53,972 nt of DNA from an uncultured Bacteroidota bacterium (GCA_903850915.1 CAINMV010000012.1:1-53972), one strand, 5' to 3'. Positions 37,954 to 46,611 are shown, counted from the first letter of the stretch. Program-made: numbers and translations. Notes: generated from the sequence alone by a model not told the origin.

Positions 37954-39945
37954 ATGAAGATTAAACTTACCCTCTTTTTCGTATTAATAGCTTTTAATAT
38001 TTTGTATGCGCAAACATCAAAAGACCTTACTGTTTCATTAACAGCGGTGGCTAATTTATCCCCAGCCTCTATTACCTTAAAATGGAAAGTTGATCCAACA
38101 GCATCTTATTATGCTATTTACAAAAAAACACGAGATGCCAATAAATGGGACTCAATAAGTAAAGTGAGTAATACAATAAGCACATACACTGATTTGGCTG
38201 TTGTTATAGGCGGAAGCTATGAATACATGGTTATCAAACGTAGCTCTACATTGGTTTCTGTGAGTTATGTGCTTGCGGGTATTCAAAAAAATTTACCGTA
38301 CAATAGAGGAAAAATGCTTTTAATTGTAGATAAAAATTACGCCATTCCGCTTTATACTGAAATAAAGCAACTTGAAAATGATCTCCGTGGCGACGGTTGG
38401 ATTGTGATTCGTCACGATGTAAACAGAACGGATGCCGTAACAGCAGTGAAGCAAATAATTCTAAATGATTTCAATGCAGATCAGCAGAATGTAAAGTCGG
38501 TTTATCTTTTAGGCCATATTCCAGTGCCATATTCTGGAGGTTTTGATTTACAACAATATTATCCTCCTGATGGTCATCCTGATCATGTGGGAGCTTGGCC
38601 CGCCGATTTATATTATGGCACGATGAATGAATCGATTTGGACGGATAATTCATTTACGAATACTGCAGGCTCCCGCACAGAAAACCATAATATTCCGGGA
38701 GATGGTAAATTTGATAATGCCTATATTTATAATGACACAGTTACCCTACAAGTAGGACGTGTCGATTTGTTTAATTTACCTGCTTTTGGTGTTAGTGACA
38801 CTGTTTTAATGCGACGTTATTTAAATAAAGCGCATAACTTCAAAATTGGAATTAATGTAGGACAAAGGAGAGGTTATGTAAGCGATAATTTTGGCTTCAT
38901 GGGAGGTGAGGCTTTTGCAAGTAGCGGTTGGCGCGCACTTACGCCTATGTTTGGCGATTCGGTATTTACAATTGCCAGTGGCGGTTATTTTAGCACTCTC
39001 GATTCTAAATCATCACAATTTGTTTATGGTTGCGGAGGTGGTTCGTACACTAGTTGCGGTGGAGTAGGAGCAACCTCAAATTTTGTTACGGATAGCCCGT
39101 TGTATAACTTCGGAATGCTATTTGGTAGCTATTTTGGGGATTGGGACGCACAAGATAATATTTTGCGTGCACCCTTGGCTTCTAAAGGGTGGACGCTAAG
39201 TAATTCATGGAGCGGAAGGCCTTACAACTATTATCATCAAATGGCGATGGGTGAAAATTTGGGATATTGTATTCAGCGGTCTCAAAACAACTATCCCTTG
39301 TATGTTTATAATATCTATCCAACTTTTGTTTATATATCGCTTATGGGCGACCCAAGTTTGCGTATGAATCCTGTTTTGCCTGTTTCGAATGTAGCACTCA
39401 CTAATAGTGCGGATAAGAAGAAAACAACAATTCGTTGGAATAAATCCAAAGATCAAAGTGTAACTTCTTATGCTGTATATCGGTCACCGTCAAAATCTGC
39501 ACCATTTGTGCTTTCTGGGAGCGTTCCATCCAGCGATAGTATTTTTATAGATAACGGACCGTATAATGGTTTAAATTATTTTATGGTTAAGGCTATCCGT
39601 CCAGAAACCACCGCAAGTGGTACATATTGGAATACGAGTATAGGAGTTCAGGATACTATTACATCTATTAATACTTTAGGTGTTTCCAAGCCAAAGCAAG
39701 ATGGATTTGCCATGTATCCGAACCCGGCGAATAGCATTTTGCATTTTTCAAATGAATTTGGAACTGATGCTACCTATGATGTTGTTGTATATAACGTAGA
39801 TTCAAAATTGGTAATGCGTAATACTTGGAATAATGATGATTCTCAATTCCAATTAGACATTTCGAGTCTGATGCCAGGTGTTTATGTGGTAAGTATACGT
39901 CAAAATGGAGCCGTTATCCATACCGAGAAACTTATAAAAATGTAG
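37954..39945 (+). CDS. T9SS-secreted C25 (gingipain)-fold protein, possibly catalytically inactive
   Basis: Encodes 663 residues from ATG 37954 (MKIKLTLFFVLIAFNILYAQ, signal peptide). A fibronectin type III-like domain (about 25-110) leads into a caspase-like C25 domain. Gingipain-type landmarks are VYLLGHIPVPYS (resembling the LVGD-x-IP strand) and YISLMGDPSLRM at its end. A second FN3-like domain follows (about 470-565) and a type A T9SS sorting domain closes the protein (YPNPANSILHF through TEKLIKM). Where gingipains have the catalytic GHG and C, this protein reads GCGGGS and GSYFGDW, so the His/Cys dyad seems absent. A TTG at 37933 is a less likely start. Confidence 0.8.
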   Translation: MKIKLTLFFVLIAFNILYAQTSKDLTVSLTAVANLSPASITLKWKVDPTASYYAIYKKTRDANKWDSISKVSNTISTYTDLAVVIGGSYEYMVIKRSSTLVSVSYVLAGIQKNLPYNRGKMLLIVDKNYAIPLYTEIKQLENDLRGDGWIVIRHDVNRTDAVTAVKQIILNDFNADQQNVKSVYLLGHIPVPYSGGFDLQQYYPPDGHPDHVGAWPADLYYGTMNESIWTDNSFTNTAGSRTENHNIPGDGKFDNAYIYNDTVTLQVGRVDLFNLPAFGVSDTVLMRRYLNKAHNFKIGINVGQRRGYVSDNFGFMGGEAFASSGWRALTPMFGDSVFTIASGGYFSTLDSKSSQFVYGCGGGSYTSCGGVGATSNFVTDSPLYNFGMLFGSYFGDWDAQDNILRAPLASKGWTLSNSWSGRPYNYYHQMAMGENLGYCIQRSQNNYPLYVYNIYPTFVYISLMGDPSLRMNPVLPVSNVALTNSADKKKTTIRWNKSKDQSVTSYAVYRSPSKSAPFVLSGSVPSSDSIFIDNGPYNGLNYFMVKAIRPETTASGTYWNTSIGVQDTITSINTLGVSKPKQDGFAMYPNPANSILHFSNEFGTDATYDVVVYNVDSKLVMRNTWNNDDSQFQLDISSLMPGVYVVSIRQNGAVIHTEKLIKM

Positions 39946-39971
39946 TCATTAAATACAATAGGATATATTAC

Positions 39972-40124
39972 TCAATATATACGTTTTAGAACATGATGAA
40001 GGTGGCTATTTTCAGCATTCCGAAAGCTCAATTGTTCAATACTATGTTCATCGCCATTCAATCCAGTGTCGTGCCACATGATGATTTGTATGCTTTTTAT
40101 TATGCCTCCTATGTTGCTCATCAT
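39972..40124 (-). pseudogene. Relic of a type I DNA methyltransferase subunit (HsdM N-terminus)
   Basis: A 50-codon minus-strand frame starting with two ATGs. Residues 5-33 read IGGIIKSIQIIMWHDTGLNG then DEHSIEQLS. This matches the start of one HsdM subgroup as I remember it (pattern I-x2-IM-x-D-x-G-hydrophobic-x-GD-x6-EQLxW). After EQLS the family continues with LFLKIFD-type residues, but here the frame changes to unrelated sequence and ends. No methylase catalytic motif remains. The call rests on memory of the family pattern and needs a search. Confidence 0.45.
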
Positions 40125-40142
40125 TTTGTTTTTAATTTATTT

Positions 40143-40204
40143 GGCTAAAGTCAATAGGTGTTAATGATTTTTTTAAAATAATGGGCTAAAGCCACATTCC
40201 TATT
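40143..40204. repeat. Degenerate palindromic intergenic repeat candidate
   Basis: GGCTAAAG occurs at 40143-40150 and within the palindrome GGCTAAAGCC at 40184-40193. AATAGG (40153-40158) and CCTATT (40199-40204) form an outer inverted pair. GGCTAAAGCC next to CCTATT recalls scattered intergenic repeats of Bacteroidota genomes. One copy in one window cannot prove a family. Confidence 0.4.
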
Positions 40205-40334
40205 CAATACAATGAAAAATGAATTGCATTTTACTTTCGATCATGCGGGATGCGGCTTGCAAATGTTTATTACTTTGTAGGATTGGCATTGTTGACTAAT
40301 TAGGTTGTTTCCATAATTTTTATTTCACCTTCGG

Positions 40335-40605
40335 TTAATTCTTAAAGATGGTAAACCAATTGGTCTTGAAACCTTCAATTGCAGCCCTGTTCGGTTTTAC
40401 CTTTAAAAAGGATTTGTTGAGTGCCTTTCTAGGTTTCAATCCTTTTAATTCCAAATACAATTTATATTCTAATTTCAGTCGATTAAGATAAGTTTTAATG
40501 TCGAAATGATGGTAGTGAGTTAGCAAAAAAGTGTCCCATTTTATGCCCTTGTCTGTCTTTTTATAATAACCACTAACTAACGAACAAATCGCGCGACTAA
40601 ACCGT
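40335..40605 (-). pseudogene. Orphan C-terminal open frame, probable gene remnant
   Basis: The minus-strand frame runs from just after a TGA inside the end of the NfeD gene to a stop at 40335, about 90 codons. It has no ATG; a TTG (40526) would give 63 residues. The encoded text is protein-like and Lys/Tyr-rich (GYYKKTDKGIKWDTFLLTHY, then LNRLKLEYKLYLELKGLK). I do not recognise the family. Absence of a start and overlap with the upstream gene suggest a 5'-truncated remnant. Confidence 0.4.
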
Positions 40606-41919
40606 CTTCACCCAAATCATCATCGCATTTTCTTTGTAAACCATAACCTCTGTTCGTGCATCAATAAATTCGCCACTGCTAACAGCATTGAACATATTTC
40701 CATTGATTTCCACTTTTCCTTGAGGTTTTAATTCTGTGATGGTTATTCCTTTGCAGTTAAGAACACTCTCACGATGTAAAATGCTATTCGATAACTTAGA
40801 ATCGGCTAGTGTTTGTGTATGCGCTATTTTCTCAAAGAAGTTTTCACTTACGATAAATCGACTTAGTATTAGTAGCAAAATAATGCTGCCTATAAATGAT
40901 AAACTAACTACCGCCAAGGCTAGATTTAGTGAGCTTTTGCCAACGTAATCAAAATTGAAGTAGTTGTTGTTTACCAACGCAAGTATCAACGACGAAATCA
41001 TAAATATAATGCCTGAAATACCAGCCACACCGAACCCTGGAATCACAAAAATTTCAAGTATTATTAGCGCCAATCCAATAAAAAAAACTATAATTTCCCA
41101 ATTGGCAGCAAGACCTTCAAGGTAATTTGGTGCAAAATATAAAAGTGCTGCAATCATGCTAACCCCAATGGGAAATAAAGCTCCTGGGTGTTGAAATTCG
41201 AAATAGATACCACCTAAAATTAATAATATTAACAATCCACTTAAAAATGGCGCTCTTAAAAAGCCCAAAAATTGATCAAGGGTAGTTGGCTCAAATTCTA
41301 TTATGGTACATTTTGTTAGTTGGGTGCGTTCAAGAACTTCTTGAACTGAATTTAACTTTGCTTCACAATAGCCATATTTTATGGCCTCTTCAGCGGTGAA
41401 GGTAATCACTTGTCCTTTTTTGTTGATGCTGTCAACCACAATATTCCCATCCACCATACCTTCTGCAATATCGCCTCTGCGATTGTTTTGTGTTGCTGTA
41501 CTTCGCATAATCGCGCGCATATAGCTTTGGTATTTGTCGGGTAAAAGTTCACCACTTTGATTTACAACAGACGCAGCCCCAATAGTACTTCCGGGGTTCA
41601 TATAAATGCTATCACACGCCAAACTTATTAATGCTCCAGCGCTAGCGGCATTGTTGTTTATATAAACATACACTGGTATCTGCGAATTTAATAGGGTTGT
41701 TCTTATGGAATCGGCTTCATCGAGCAGCCCCCCATAGGTATTCATTTCTATAATTATCGCAACGGCATTGATGGATTTAGCCTTTTGAAATGCTTTTTGG
41801 GTAAAATGCCATGTTTTTGGAGAAATTTCATCTTTTAGTTTAAAAAGAAGAACATTTTGCTGTCCTTCTGCTAATAGGGTGCCTAGGCACCATAAAGATA
41901 CAAAAAATAGTTTTTTCAT
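40597..41919 (-). CDS. NfeD-family membrane-bound ClpP-class serine protease
   Basis: Encodes 440 residues. A signal peptide or first membrane segment precedes a ClpP-like domain with the nucleophile in AASAGAL (S93) and the oxyanion-type loop MNTYGGLLDEADS. Four or five hydrophobic segments follow (about 215-350), then a C-terminal OB-fold NfeD domain (about 370-440, GKVEINGNMFNAVS). Long NfeD proteins cleave membrane proteins such as stomatin partners in other organisms. No stomatin gene adjoins it here. The -7 box TATCTTTG (complement of 41928-41935) ends 8 nt before the ATG. Confidence 0.88.
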   Translation of the reverse strand: MKKLFFVSLWCLGTLLAEGQQNVLLFKLKDEISPKTWHFTQKAFQKAKSINAVAIIIEMNTYGGLLDEADSIRTTLLNSQIPVYVYINNNAASAGALISLACDSIYMNPGSTIGAASVVNQSGELLPDKYQSYMRAIMRSTATQNNRRGDIAEGMVDGNIVVDSINKKGQVITFTAEEAIKYGYCEAKLNSVQEVLERTQLTKCTIIEFEPTTLDQFLGFLRAPFLSGLLILLILGGIYFEFQHPGALFPIGVSMIAALLYFAPNYLEGLAANWEIIVFFIGLALIILEIFVIPGFGVAGISGIIFMISSLILALVNNNYFNFDYVGKSSLNLALAVVSLSFIGSIILLLILSRFIVSENFFEKIAHTQTLADSKLSNSILHRESVLNCKGITITELKPQGKVEINGNMFNAVSSGEFIDARTEVMVYKENAMMIWVKTV

Positions 41920-41927
41920 GACTTACG

Positions 41928-41935
41928 CAAAGATA
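41928..41935 (-). promoter_or_regulatory. -7 box of the NfeD gene
   Basis: TATCTTTG on the minus strand, full consensus, ending 8 nt before ATG 41919. The predicted leader is 0-4 nt. Confidence 0.6.
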
Positions 41936-42014
41936 TTCATTTGCAAATGATAAGTTATATTCGCCTCAATATAATCAAAAATAACATTTCTTTATCGAGG
42001 CTATTTCGTTAACT

Positions 42015-43278
42015 ATGTTTATAAAACTAATTACAGCGTATAATTTTTTACTCATGGGATGTTGTTTCATCGCCATCGGTATTCCCTGTGATGGTTTCTT
42101 GCGTGGCTTTGAAAATTCGGGCTTGATAATGATACTTTTTGCAGGTGCAATTAATTTTATACAAGGCAATCGATGGCCAAAGTTCACTCGCGAAAGCATT
42201 TTCCTCATCTCCTTGTTTTTGCTTTCTATTTTTGGTTATTTTTATGCCAATAGCATACACGAACTTAATAAAAAGGTTGGATTAAAGGTTCTATTTCTGT
42301 TGTTTCCAATAGCCTTTACCTACAATTTAACCATAAATGATGCCATAAAACGTTTGACTATATTACTTTTTACAACAATTACGGCCATATTAGCATTTCT
42401 TTCATGCCTTCGTTATTTCTTGCACTATCAAGAATACAATATATTGATAGAACAATCGAAGCCAATCGAAATTATTGGAGGTACCATGCATATTTATTTT
42501 AGTGTGATAATGGCGATTGCTGTTTTTCTTGGTTTGCATTTAATTATACGTGGCATGAAAATATCCTTGGAAAACGCCTGGGATCGTTTGATATTTATTG
42601 GAGTTATTATAAATATTTTAGCTTTACATATATTAAGTGCCCGTACCGGATTATTCGCCTTCTATAGTGCGTTGTTGGTGGTTTTAATTCGTTATTCAAT
42701 CATAAACAAACGGTTTAAAATGCTCTTTGGCGGATTATTTGTAATCTTCCTTTTTCCAACAATTATGTATTTAGCAGTTCCATCGGTGAAAAACAGGCTA
42801 AATAATACTTATGAAGATTTAAATCGCTACTTCACAGGAGATTATGTTGGCTATTTTTTCAATTTCTGGGCGTTTTGAAACTTGGAAGGCTGCGTATCAT
42901 ATTTTTGAAGATCATCCGATTTTTGGGGTAGGTGCTGGCGATCTGCAAGAGGCTATTGAGGCACAATACAAAATAGACAACACCCGTTTAATGCGCGAAG
43001 AAACTTTGCCAAATTGCCATAATCAATATTTAGAAACACTTGCCGCCCATGGTTTGATTGGTTTTTTCTTTTTTATTACCTTATTTGTTTTATTAATACA
43101 ACGAATAAAGTATTTGCCAGTTAATAATTACATTTTACTCGCGTTTGTTACCATTTTTGTTTCAGCACTAATGGTTGAAAGTCTGTTTGAAAGGCAAGCT
43201 GGTATTACTTTGTTTCTTTTTGTTTTCTATTTAATAAAAAACAATGCCAATTGCAAATGTAAGATTGCGGTTAATTAA
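42015..43278 (+). pseudogene. O-antigen ligase/polymerase (Wzy/WaaL-like), frameshifted
   Basis: Two overlapping frames together encode one polytopic membrane protein of about 420 residues. The first (42015-42878) has the N-terminal membrane segments and the ligase region ARTGLFAFYSALLVV. The second carries the conserved C-terminal part, RFETWKAAYHIFEDHPIFGVGAGD, and three more membrane segments. The switch lies at a run of six T (42854-42859). Removing one T joins the frames perfectly as GYFSISGRFETW. The enzyme would attach or polymerise surface polysaccharide. The defect may be a real mutation, phase variation or a sequencing error. It ends 4 nt inside the end of the Smr gene. Confidence 0.8.
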
Positions 43279-44216
43279 GATTGAAACGTTACATCTGTTG
43301 CTCCATAGCCAAATTCATGTGTTGGGGCATCTTTAATTTCTTTTACATGTTCGTTGTTTTTCAAAAGCTTCAAAATTTCATTTTTTAGTTTTAGATTTCC
43401 AACGCCATGAATAAAGGTTATTTTTTTCATCCCTGCTGCTAAACCGTCTTCAAGATTTTTTTCAAAATACTTTATTTGAACTGCAAACGTTTCTTGTTTT
43501 GTAAGCTGCGTGTAGTTGTTGTGTAGTTTATCAATATGCAAATCAATAATCTGTAATGGAGCTTTGAAGTCAGATATCACCTCTTGCCGTGATTCAGTGC
43601 TCATTTCGAAGTTGCTGATTTTTTTAATGTCTGCTTCGTTTAACCCACCATTAATTATGAATAAATAACCTTGTTTATTTAATATGGGGGTTGCTCTTAA
43701 ATGCTTGAAAAATTTATTGGCTGGAATTTGTAATTGTTTTACAACCGGAGAGGTTACTATAACATCAGGCTGCGTTATAACTTGGAAATTAAAGGATTCC
43801 CAGGAGGTAAACTTAGCTAGTTCTAGTTTATCGATGCTCTTATAATCGTAAGGCTCTATCGTTTGAAAGAATCTTGACGTGATTTGAGCGTTATGTAGTG
43901 TAAAGTAATTAACGAAAACTCTAAATTTAGTATGATTCACAAAATACAATTCAAGTTGTTGCTCATTTATTTGAACAAATGAAGCGTACATATTCTCGTC
44001 AAAGCCTTTGTCGGCAATACGAACCTCAACAGGGGTGATTTTCGCTTCTGTTTTAAGGTAATCTTCGAAGGCTATTTTTACCACCTGATTCACCAAAACA
44101 GGGATCTCAAAATCGTCGACCGTTACACCCAAGTTATTCGAATCTATTATTGCCGAAACAATACCATTCATATTCTCATTAACAAATCGAACTTTATCTC
44201 CAATACTAAATTTCAT
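43275..44216 (-). CDS. DUF2027/Smr-domain protein
   Basis: Encodes 313 residues from ATG 44216 (MKFSIGDKVRFVNE); a TTG frame 15 nt longer would start inside the -7 box. The N-terminal domain is a small Tudor/SH3-like fold followed by the DUF2027 region. The C-terminal 90 residues are a Smr domain: IDLHIDKLHNNY and the HGVGN loop in FIHGVGNLKLKNEI. Smr domains of MutS2 relatives bind or cut nucleic acid; the function of this Bacteroidota form is not established. It is convergent with the O-antigen ligase (4-nt overlap) and divergent from the flavoprotein gene. Confidence 0.88.
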   Translation of the reverse strand: MKFSIGDKVRFVNENMNGIVSAIIDSNNLGVTVDDFEIPVLVNQVVKIAFEDYLKTEAKITPVEVRIADKGFDENMYASFVQINEQQLELYFVNHTKFRVFVNYFTLHNAQITSRFFQTIEPYDYKSIDKLELAKFTSWESFNFQVITQPDVIVTSPVVKQLQIPANKFFKHLRATPILNKQGYLFIINGGLNEADIKKISNFEMSTESRQEVISDFKAPLQIIDLHIDKLHNNYTQLTKQETFAVQIKYFEKNLEDGLAAGMKKITFIHGVGNLKLKNEILKLLKNNEHVKEIKDAPTHEFGYGATDVTFQS

Positions 44217-44220
44217 TTTA

Positions 44221-44307
44221 CAAAGATACAAGATTGCTTATTGGTTATTAATCTTGGATAAGTTTACCCAATCGAAGGTAATAAACAAGTGTGGTTTCTT
44301 ATCTTTG
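44221..44307. promoter_or_regulatory. Divergent pair of start-abutting promoters (Smr and flavoprotein genes)
   Basis: Minus strand TATCTTTG (complement of 44221-44228) ends 4 nt before ATG 44216. Plus strand TATCTTTG (44300-44307) ends 5 nt before ATG 44313. Both are exact consensus matches. Both genes would give leaderless mRNAs from one 96-bp spacer. Confidence 0.75.
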
Positions 44308-44312
44308 CCGCT

Positions 44313-45533
44313 ATGCAAATTGTAATAATAGGAGGTGGAGCTTCAGGTTTTTTTTGTGCTATTAACATTGCACAGAGGCATCCTAATGTAGATGTTACAA
44401 TTTTAGAAAAGTCTAGTAAATTATTGAGTAAAGTACGTATTAGTGGCGGTGGTCGATGCAATGTTACCAATAACCTTCCAGATCCAAAGGAATTAACGAA
44501 ACGTTATCCAAGAGGGGGAAAAGAAATGTTGGGTCCTTTTCATCAGTTTTCCATTACCTCCACTATCGAGTGGTTTAAAGATAAGGGGGTTGCATTAAAA
44601 GCCGAAGCTGATGGACGAATGTTTCCAGTCACAGACTCTTCAGAAACTATTATTGAGTGCTTCACAAGTGCTGCTGAAAGTTTAGGTATCGATATTCAGA
44701 TGAATATTAATGTCACAGGGATTTCTCCTAATATTGAAGGATTTCAGCTGTCGACGAATAAAGGTAGTATTGCGGCCAATTATGTGGTAGTGGCTACAGG
44801 AGGCAATACAGATAAGGAATTTAAGGAGACATTAATGAAATTAGGCCATACCTTATCGCCCGCAGTGCCATCACTTTTTACATTTAACGTTTCTAATCAT
44901 CCCATAAATCAGCTAATGGGAGTTAGCGTTCCCAATGCGATAATTAAAATCTCTAATTCAAAATTAAAGGAAGAAGGTCCTTTGCTTATTACACATTGGG
45001 GTTTTAGCGGACCTGCAGTGTTAAGGCTTTCGGCTTGGGGTGCGAAGCATCTAGCACAATGCAATTATAATTTCAATTTCACCATCAATTGGAATGGTGA
45101 ATATAAAGCTGAAGATTTACTCCTCGATTTTTTATATTTTAAACAACAGCATCAACAAAAAAATGTTTTAAGCGCTACCTTTAATTTGCCAAAACGATTG
45201 TGGGCCTATTTAATTGATAAATGTGGCATCATGGAAAATTCAGTATGGCAGAATATCTCTAAATCACAATTGCAAAAATTGGCTCAAACAATTTGTCATG
45301 ATAGTTATGATGCCCGTGGAAAAACCACGTATAAGGAAGAGTTTGTTACCTGTGGAGGGGTAAATTTAAAAGAAATCGACTTTAAAACACTCCAAAGTAA
45401 GATGCTTCCAAGGCTTTATTTTGCAGGGGAAGTGATTGATGTAGATGGCATCACAGGAGGATTTAATTTCCAGAACGCCTGGACCACTGGATGGATTGCT
45501 GCAAATTCTATCTCGGAAGCATTAAATAAATAG
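44313..45533 (+). CDS. NAD(P)/FAD-dependent oxidoreductase (BaiN/HI0933 family)
   Basis: Encodes 406 residues from ATG 44313 (MQIVIIGGGASG). The start is fixed by the promoter, which ends 5 nt upstream. The FAD-binding Rossmann motif GGGASGFFCA (8-17) is followed by the family signature SKVRISGGGRCNVTNN (about 41-56) and the C-terminal FAGEVIDVDGITGGFNFQ. Members include BaiN, implicated in bile-acid 7-alpha-dehydroxylation in gut clostridia, but most are uncharacterised flavoproteins. No link to bile acids is implied here. The OmpH/Skp gene follows after 23 nt with its own promoter. Confidence 0.9.
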   Translation: MQIVIIGGGASGFFCAINIAQRHPNVDVTILEKSSKLLSKVRISGGGRCNVTNNLPDPKELTKRYPRGGKEMLGPFHQFSITSTIEWFKDKGVALKAEADGRMFPVTDSSETIIECFTSAAESLGIDIQMNINVTGISPNIEGFQLSTNKGSIAANYVVVATGGNTDKEFKETLMKLGHTLSPAVPSLFTFNVSNHPINQLMGVSVPNAIIKISNSKLKEEGPLLITHWGFSGPAVLRLSAWGAKHLAQCNYNFNFTINWNGEYKAEDLLLDFLYFKQQHQQKNVLSATFNLPKRLWAYLIDKCGIMENSVWQNISKSQLQKLAQTICHDSYDARGKTTYKEEFVTCGGVNLKEIDFKTLQSKMLPRLYFAGEVIDVDGITGGFNFQNAWTTGWIAANSISEALNK

Positions 45534-45543
45534 CACATTTGCT

Positions 45544-45551
45544 TATTTTCG
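45544..45551 (+). promoter_or_regulatory. -7 box of the OmpH/Skp gene
   Basis: TATTTTCG (one mismatch) starts 10 nt after the preceding stop codon and ends 5 nt before ATG 45557. This again predicts a leaderless transcript. Confidence 0.55.
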
Positions 45552-45556
45552 CATCT

Positions 45557-46171
45557 ATGAAAAATATATCTATACTTTTAAATGCTATTTTATTTTTAGC
45601 TGTTGGTGTTCTATTCTGGTTGCATTTCAAGTCAGGTAAAGGAGGCGAGTCGTTAAAACAAATAAATTTCGGAGAGAAAAATATGCGTATTGCCTATGTT
45701 GATGTTGAGAAAATTGATAGCAATTACAAATATATTGTCGACAAGCGTGCCATTATGGAACGTGAAATTGATAACAGTAGAAACTCACTCGCTTCTACTG
45801 AACAAAATTTAGCGGCAGCCCAACAAAAGCTTCAAGATGATGCCTATGCCTTAGAGAATAACACCTCCATTAGTATGGCCAATAAATATAATATGCAAAA
45901 GGAGTTACAAGCACGTTATGAGAAATTCCAAGGCGATTATGCGGCCTATCAAAGTAGAAAAGATGCAATGGAAAAGGAGTTGGATAATAAAGTGCAGAGT
46001 TTTAATAAGCAAATGATGGAAAGCTTAAATAAAAACATCGAAAAATACAATAAGGATCAACATTACGACTACATCTTGACAAAACAACAGATGTTGGCAG
46101 CCAATGATAGCTTGGATATTACCGAAGATATTTTGAAGCTTTTAAACGATGAATATGCGGATACTAAGTAG
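45557..46171 (+). CDS. OmpH/Skp-family periplasmic chaperone
   Basis: Encodes 204 residues from ATG 45557 (MKNISILLNAILFLAVGVLF), with an N-terminal hydrophobic anchor or signal. The pattern MRIAYVDVEKIDSNYKYI is the family start of the core. A long coiled-coil region (about 70-165) and the final YDYILTKQQM segment match Skp/OmpH tentacle and beta parts. These proteins hold unfolded outer-membrane proteins in the periplasm. A 6-codon longer frame is possible but would begin before the promoter. The end overlaps the convergent membrane gene by 8 nt. Confidence 0.85.
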   Translation: MKNISILLNAILFLAVGVLFWLHFKSGKGGESLKQINFGEKNMRIAYVDVEKIDSNYKYIVDKRAIMEREIDNSRNSLASTEQNLAAAQQKLQDDAYALENNTSISMANKYNMQKELQARYEKFQGDYAAYQSRKDAMEKELDNKVQSFNKQMMESLNKNIEKYNKDQHYDYILTKQQMLAANDSLDITEDILKLLNDEYADTK

Positions 46172-46559
46172 TTTTACTGTGTATTTTAGTTCCTAAGAAA
46201 CCGCCCAACACGGTGGCGGAACTACCCAAAATAATTATCCATTGTGGGTGATGAAACATGAGGTAATTTACAAGCACAACCACTAAAAATAAAGTGGTCA
46301 TAATGAGTGACATCCTCGGATTGGCACAGAGAAGAAAAGTGACATAACTGCCAGCAAAAGCTACTATTCCATAGGCAATAGCATGTACAGCAAGCATTTG
46401 AATCGGTAAGTTTTTTATGTATTCATTAAAGTCGATGGCGTCTTTAGTCGCATCAAACGGGATTACATTAAATACTAAGGGTAATGTTTTTTCTACTAAA
46501 AGTAGCAGTAAAAATGCTGAAAATAAGCCACCGATAATAGAAAGTAAATTCTTAAACAT
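46164..46559 (-). CDS. Hypothetical membrane protein
   Basis: Encodes 131 residues from ATG 46559 (MFKNLLSIIGGLFSAF), with four predicted membrane segments and short loops (one with FDATKDAIDFNEYI). I do not recognise a named family. The -7-like TTTCTTTG on the minus strand about 15 nt upstream of the ATG supports a real gene. A 6-codon longer start (46577) would lie within that promoter. It overlaps the end of the OmpH gene by 8 nt. Confidence 0.65.
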   Translation of the reverse strand: MFKNLLSIIGGLFSAFLLLLLVEKTLPLVFNVIPFDATKDAIDFNEYIKNLPIQMLAVHAIAYGIVAFAGSYVTFLLCANPRMSLIMTTLFLVVVLVNYLMFHHPQWIIILGSSATVLGGFLGTKIHSKTT

Positions 46560-46611
46560 GTTGAAGATTGTAAGCAAAGAAAAAGAATTTCGGGGAGTAG
46601 AAAAATTTAAT

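Larger units (their letters stand above)
39946..40596. other. 651-bp interval holding decayed genes and a repeat-like element
   Basis: This interval has no intact gene. From left to right it contains an HsdM-like relic on the minus strand (39972-40124), a palindromic GGCTAAAGCC repeat-like element (40143-40204) and an orphan minus-strand frame without an ATG (40335-40605). It looks like a deletion scar from an older restriction-modification or accessory island (inference). Confidence 0.55.

Noticed and set aside
39993-40148. A 51-codon plus-strand frame in the decayed interval
   Set aside because: It lies opposite the HsdM-like relic, whose text fits a known family better.
42844-42878. Programmed -1 frameshift in the O-antigen ligase
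   Set aside because: A -1 slip at the T6 run leads into the third, closed frame. Only a +1 shift (skipping one T) joins the parts, which is better explained by mutation, switching or sequencing error.
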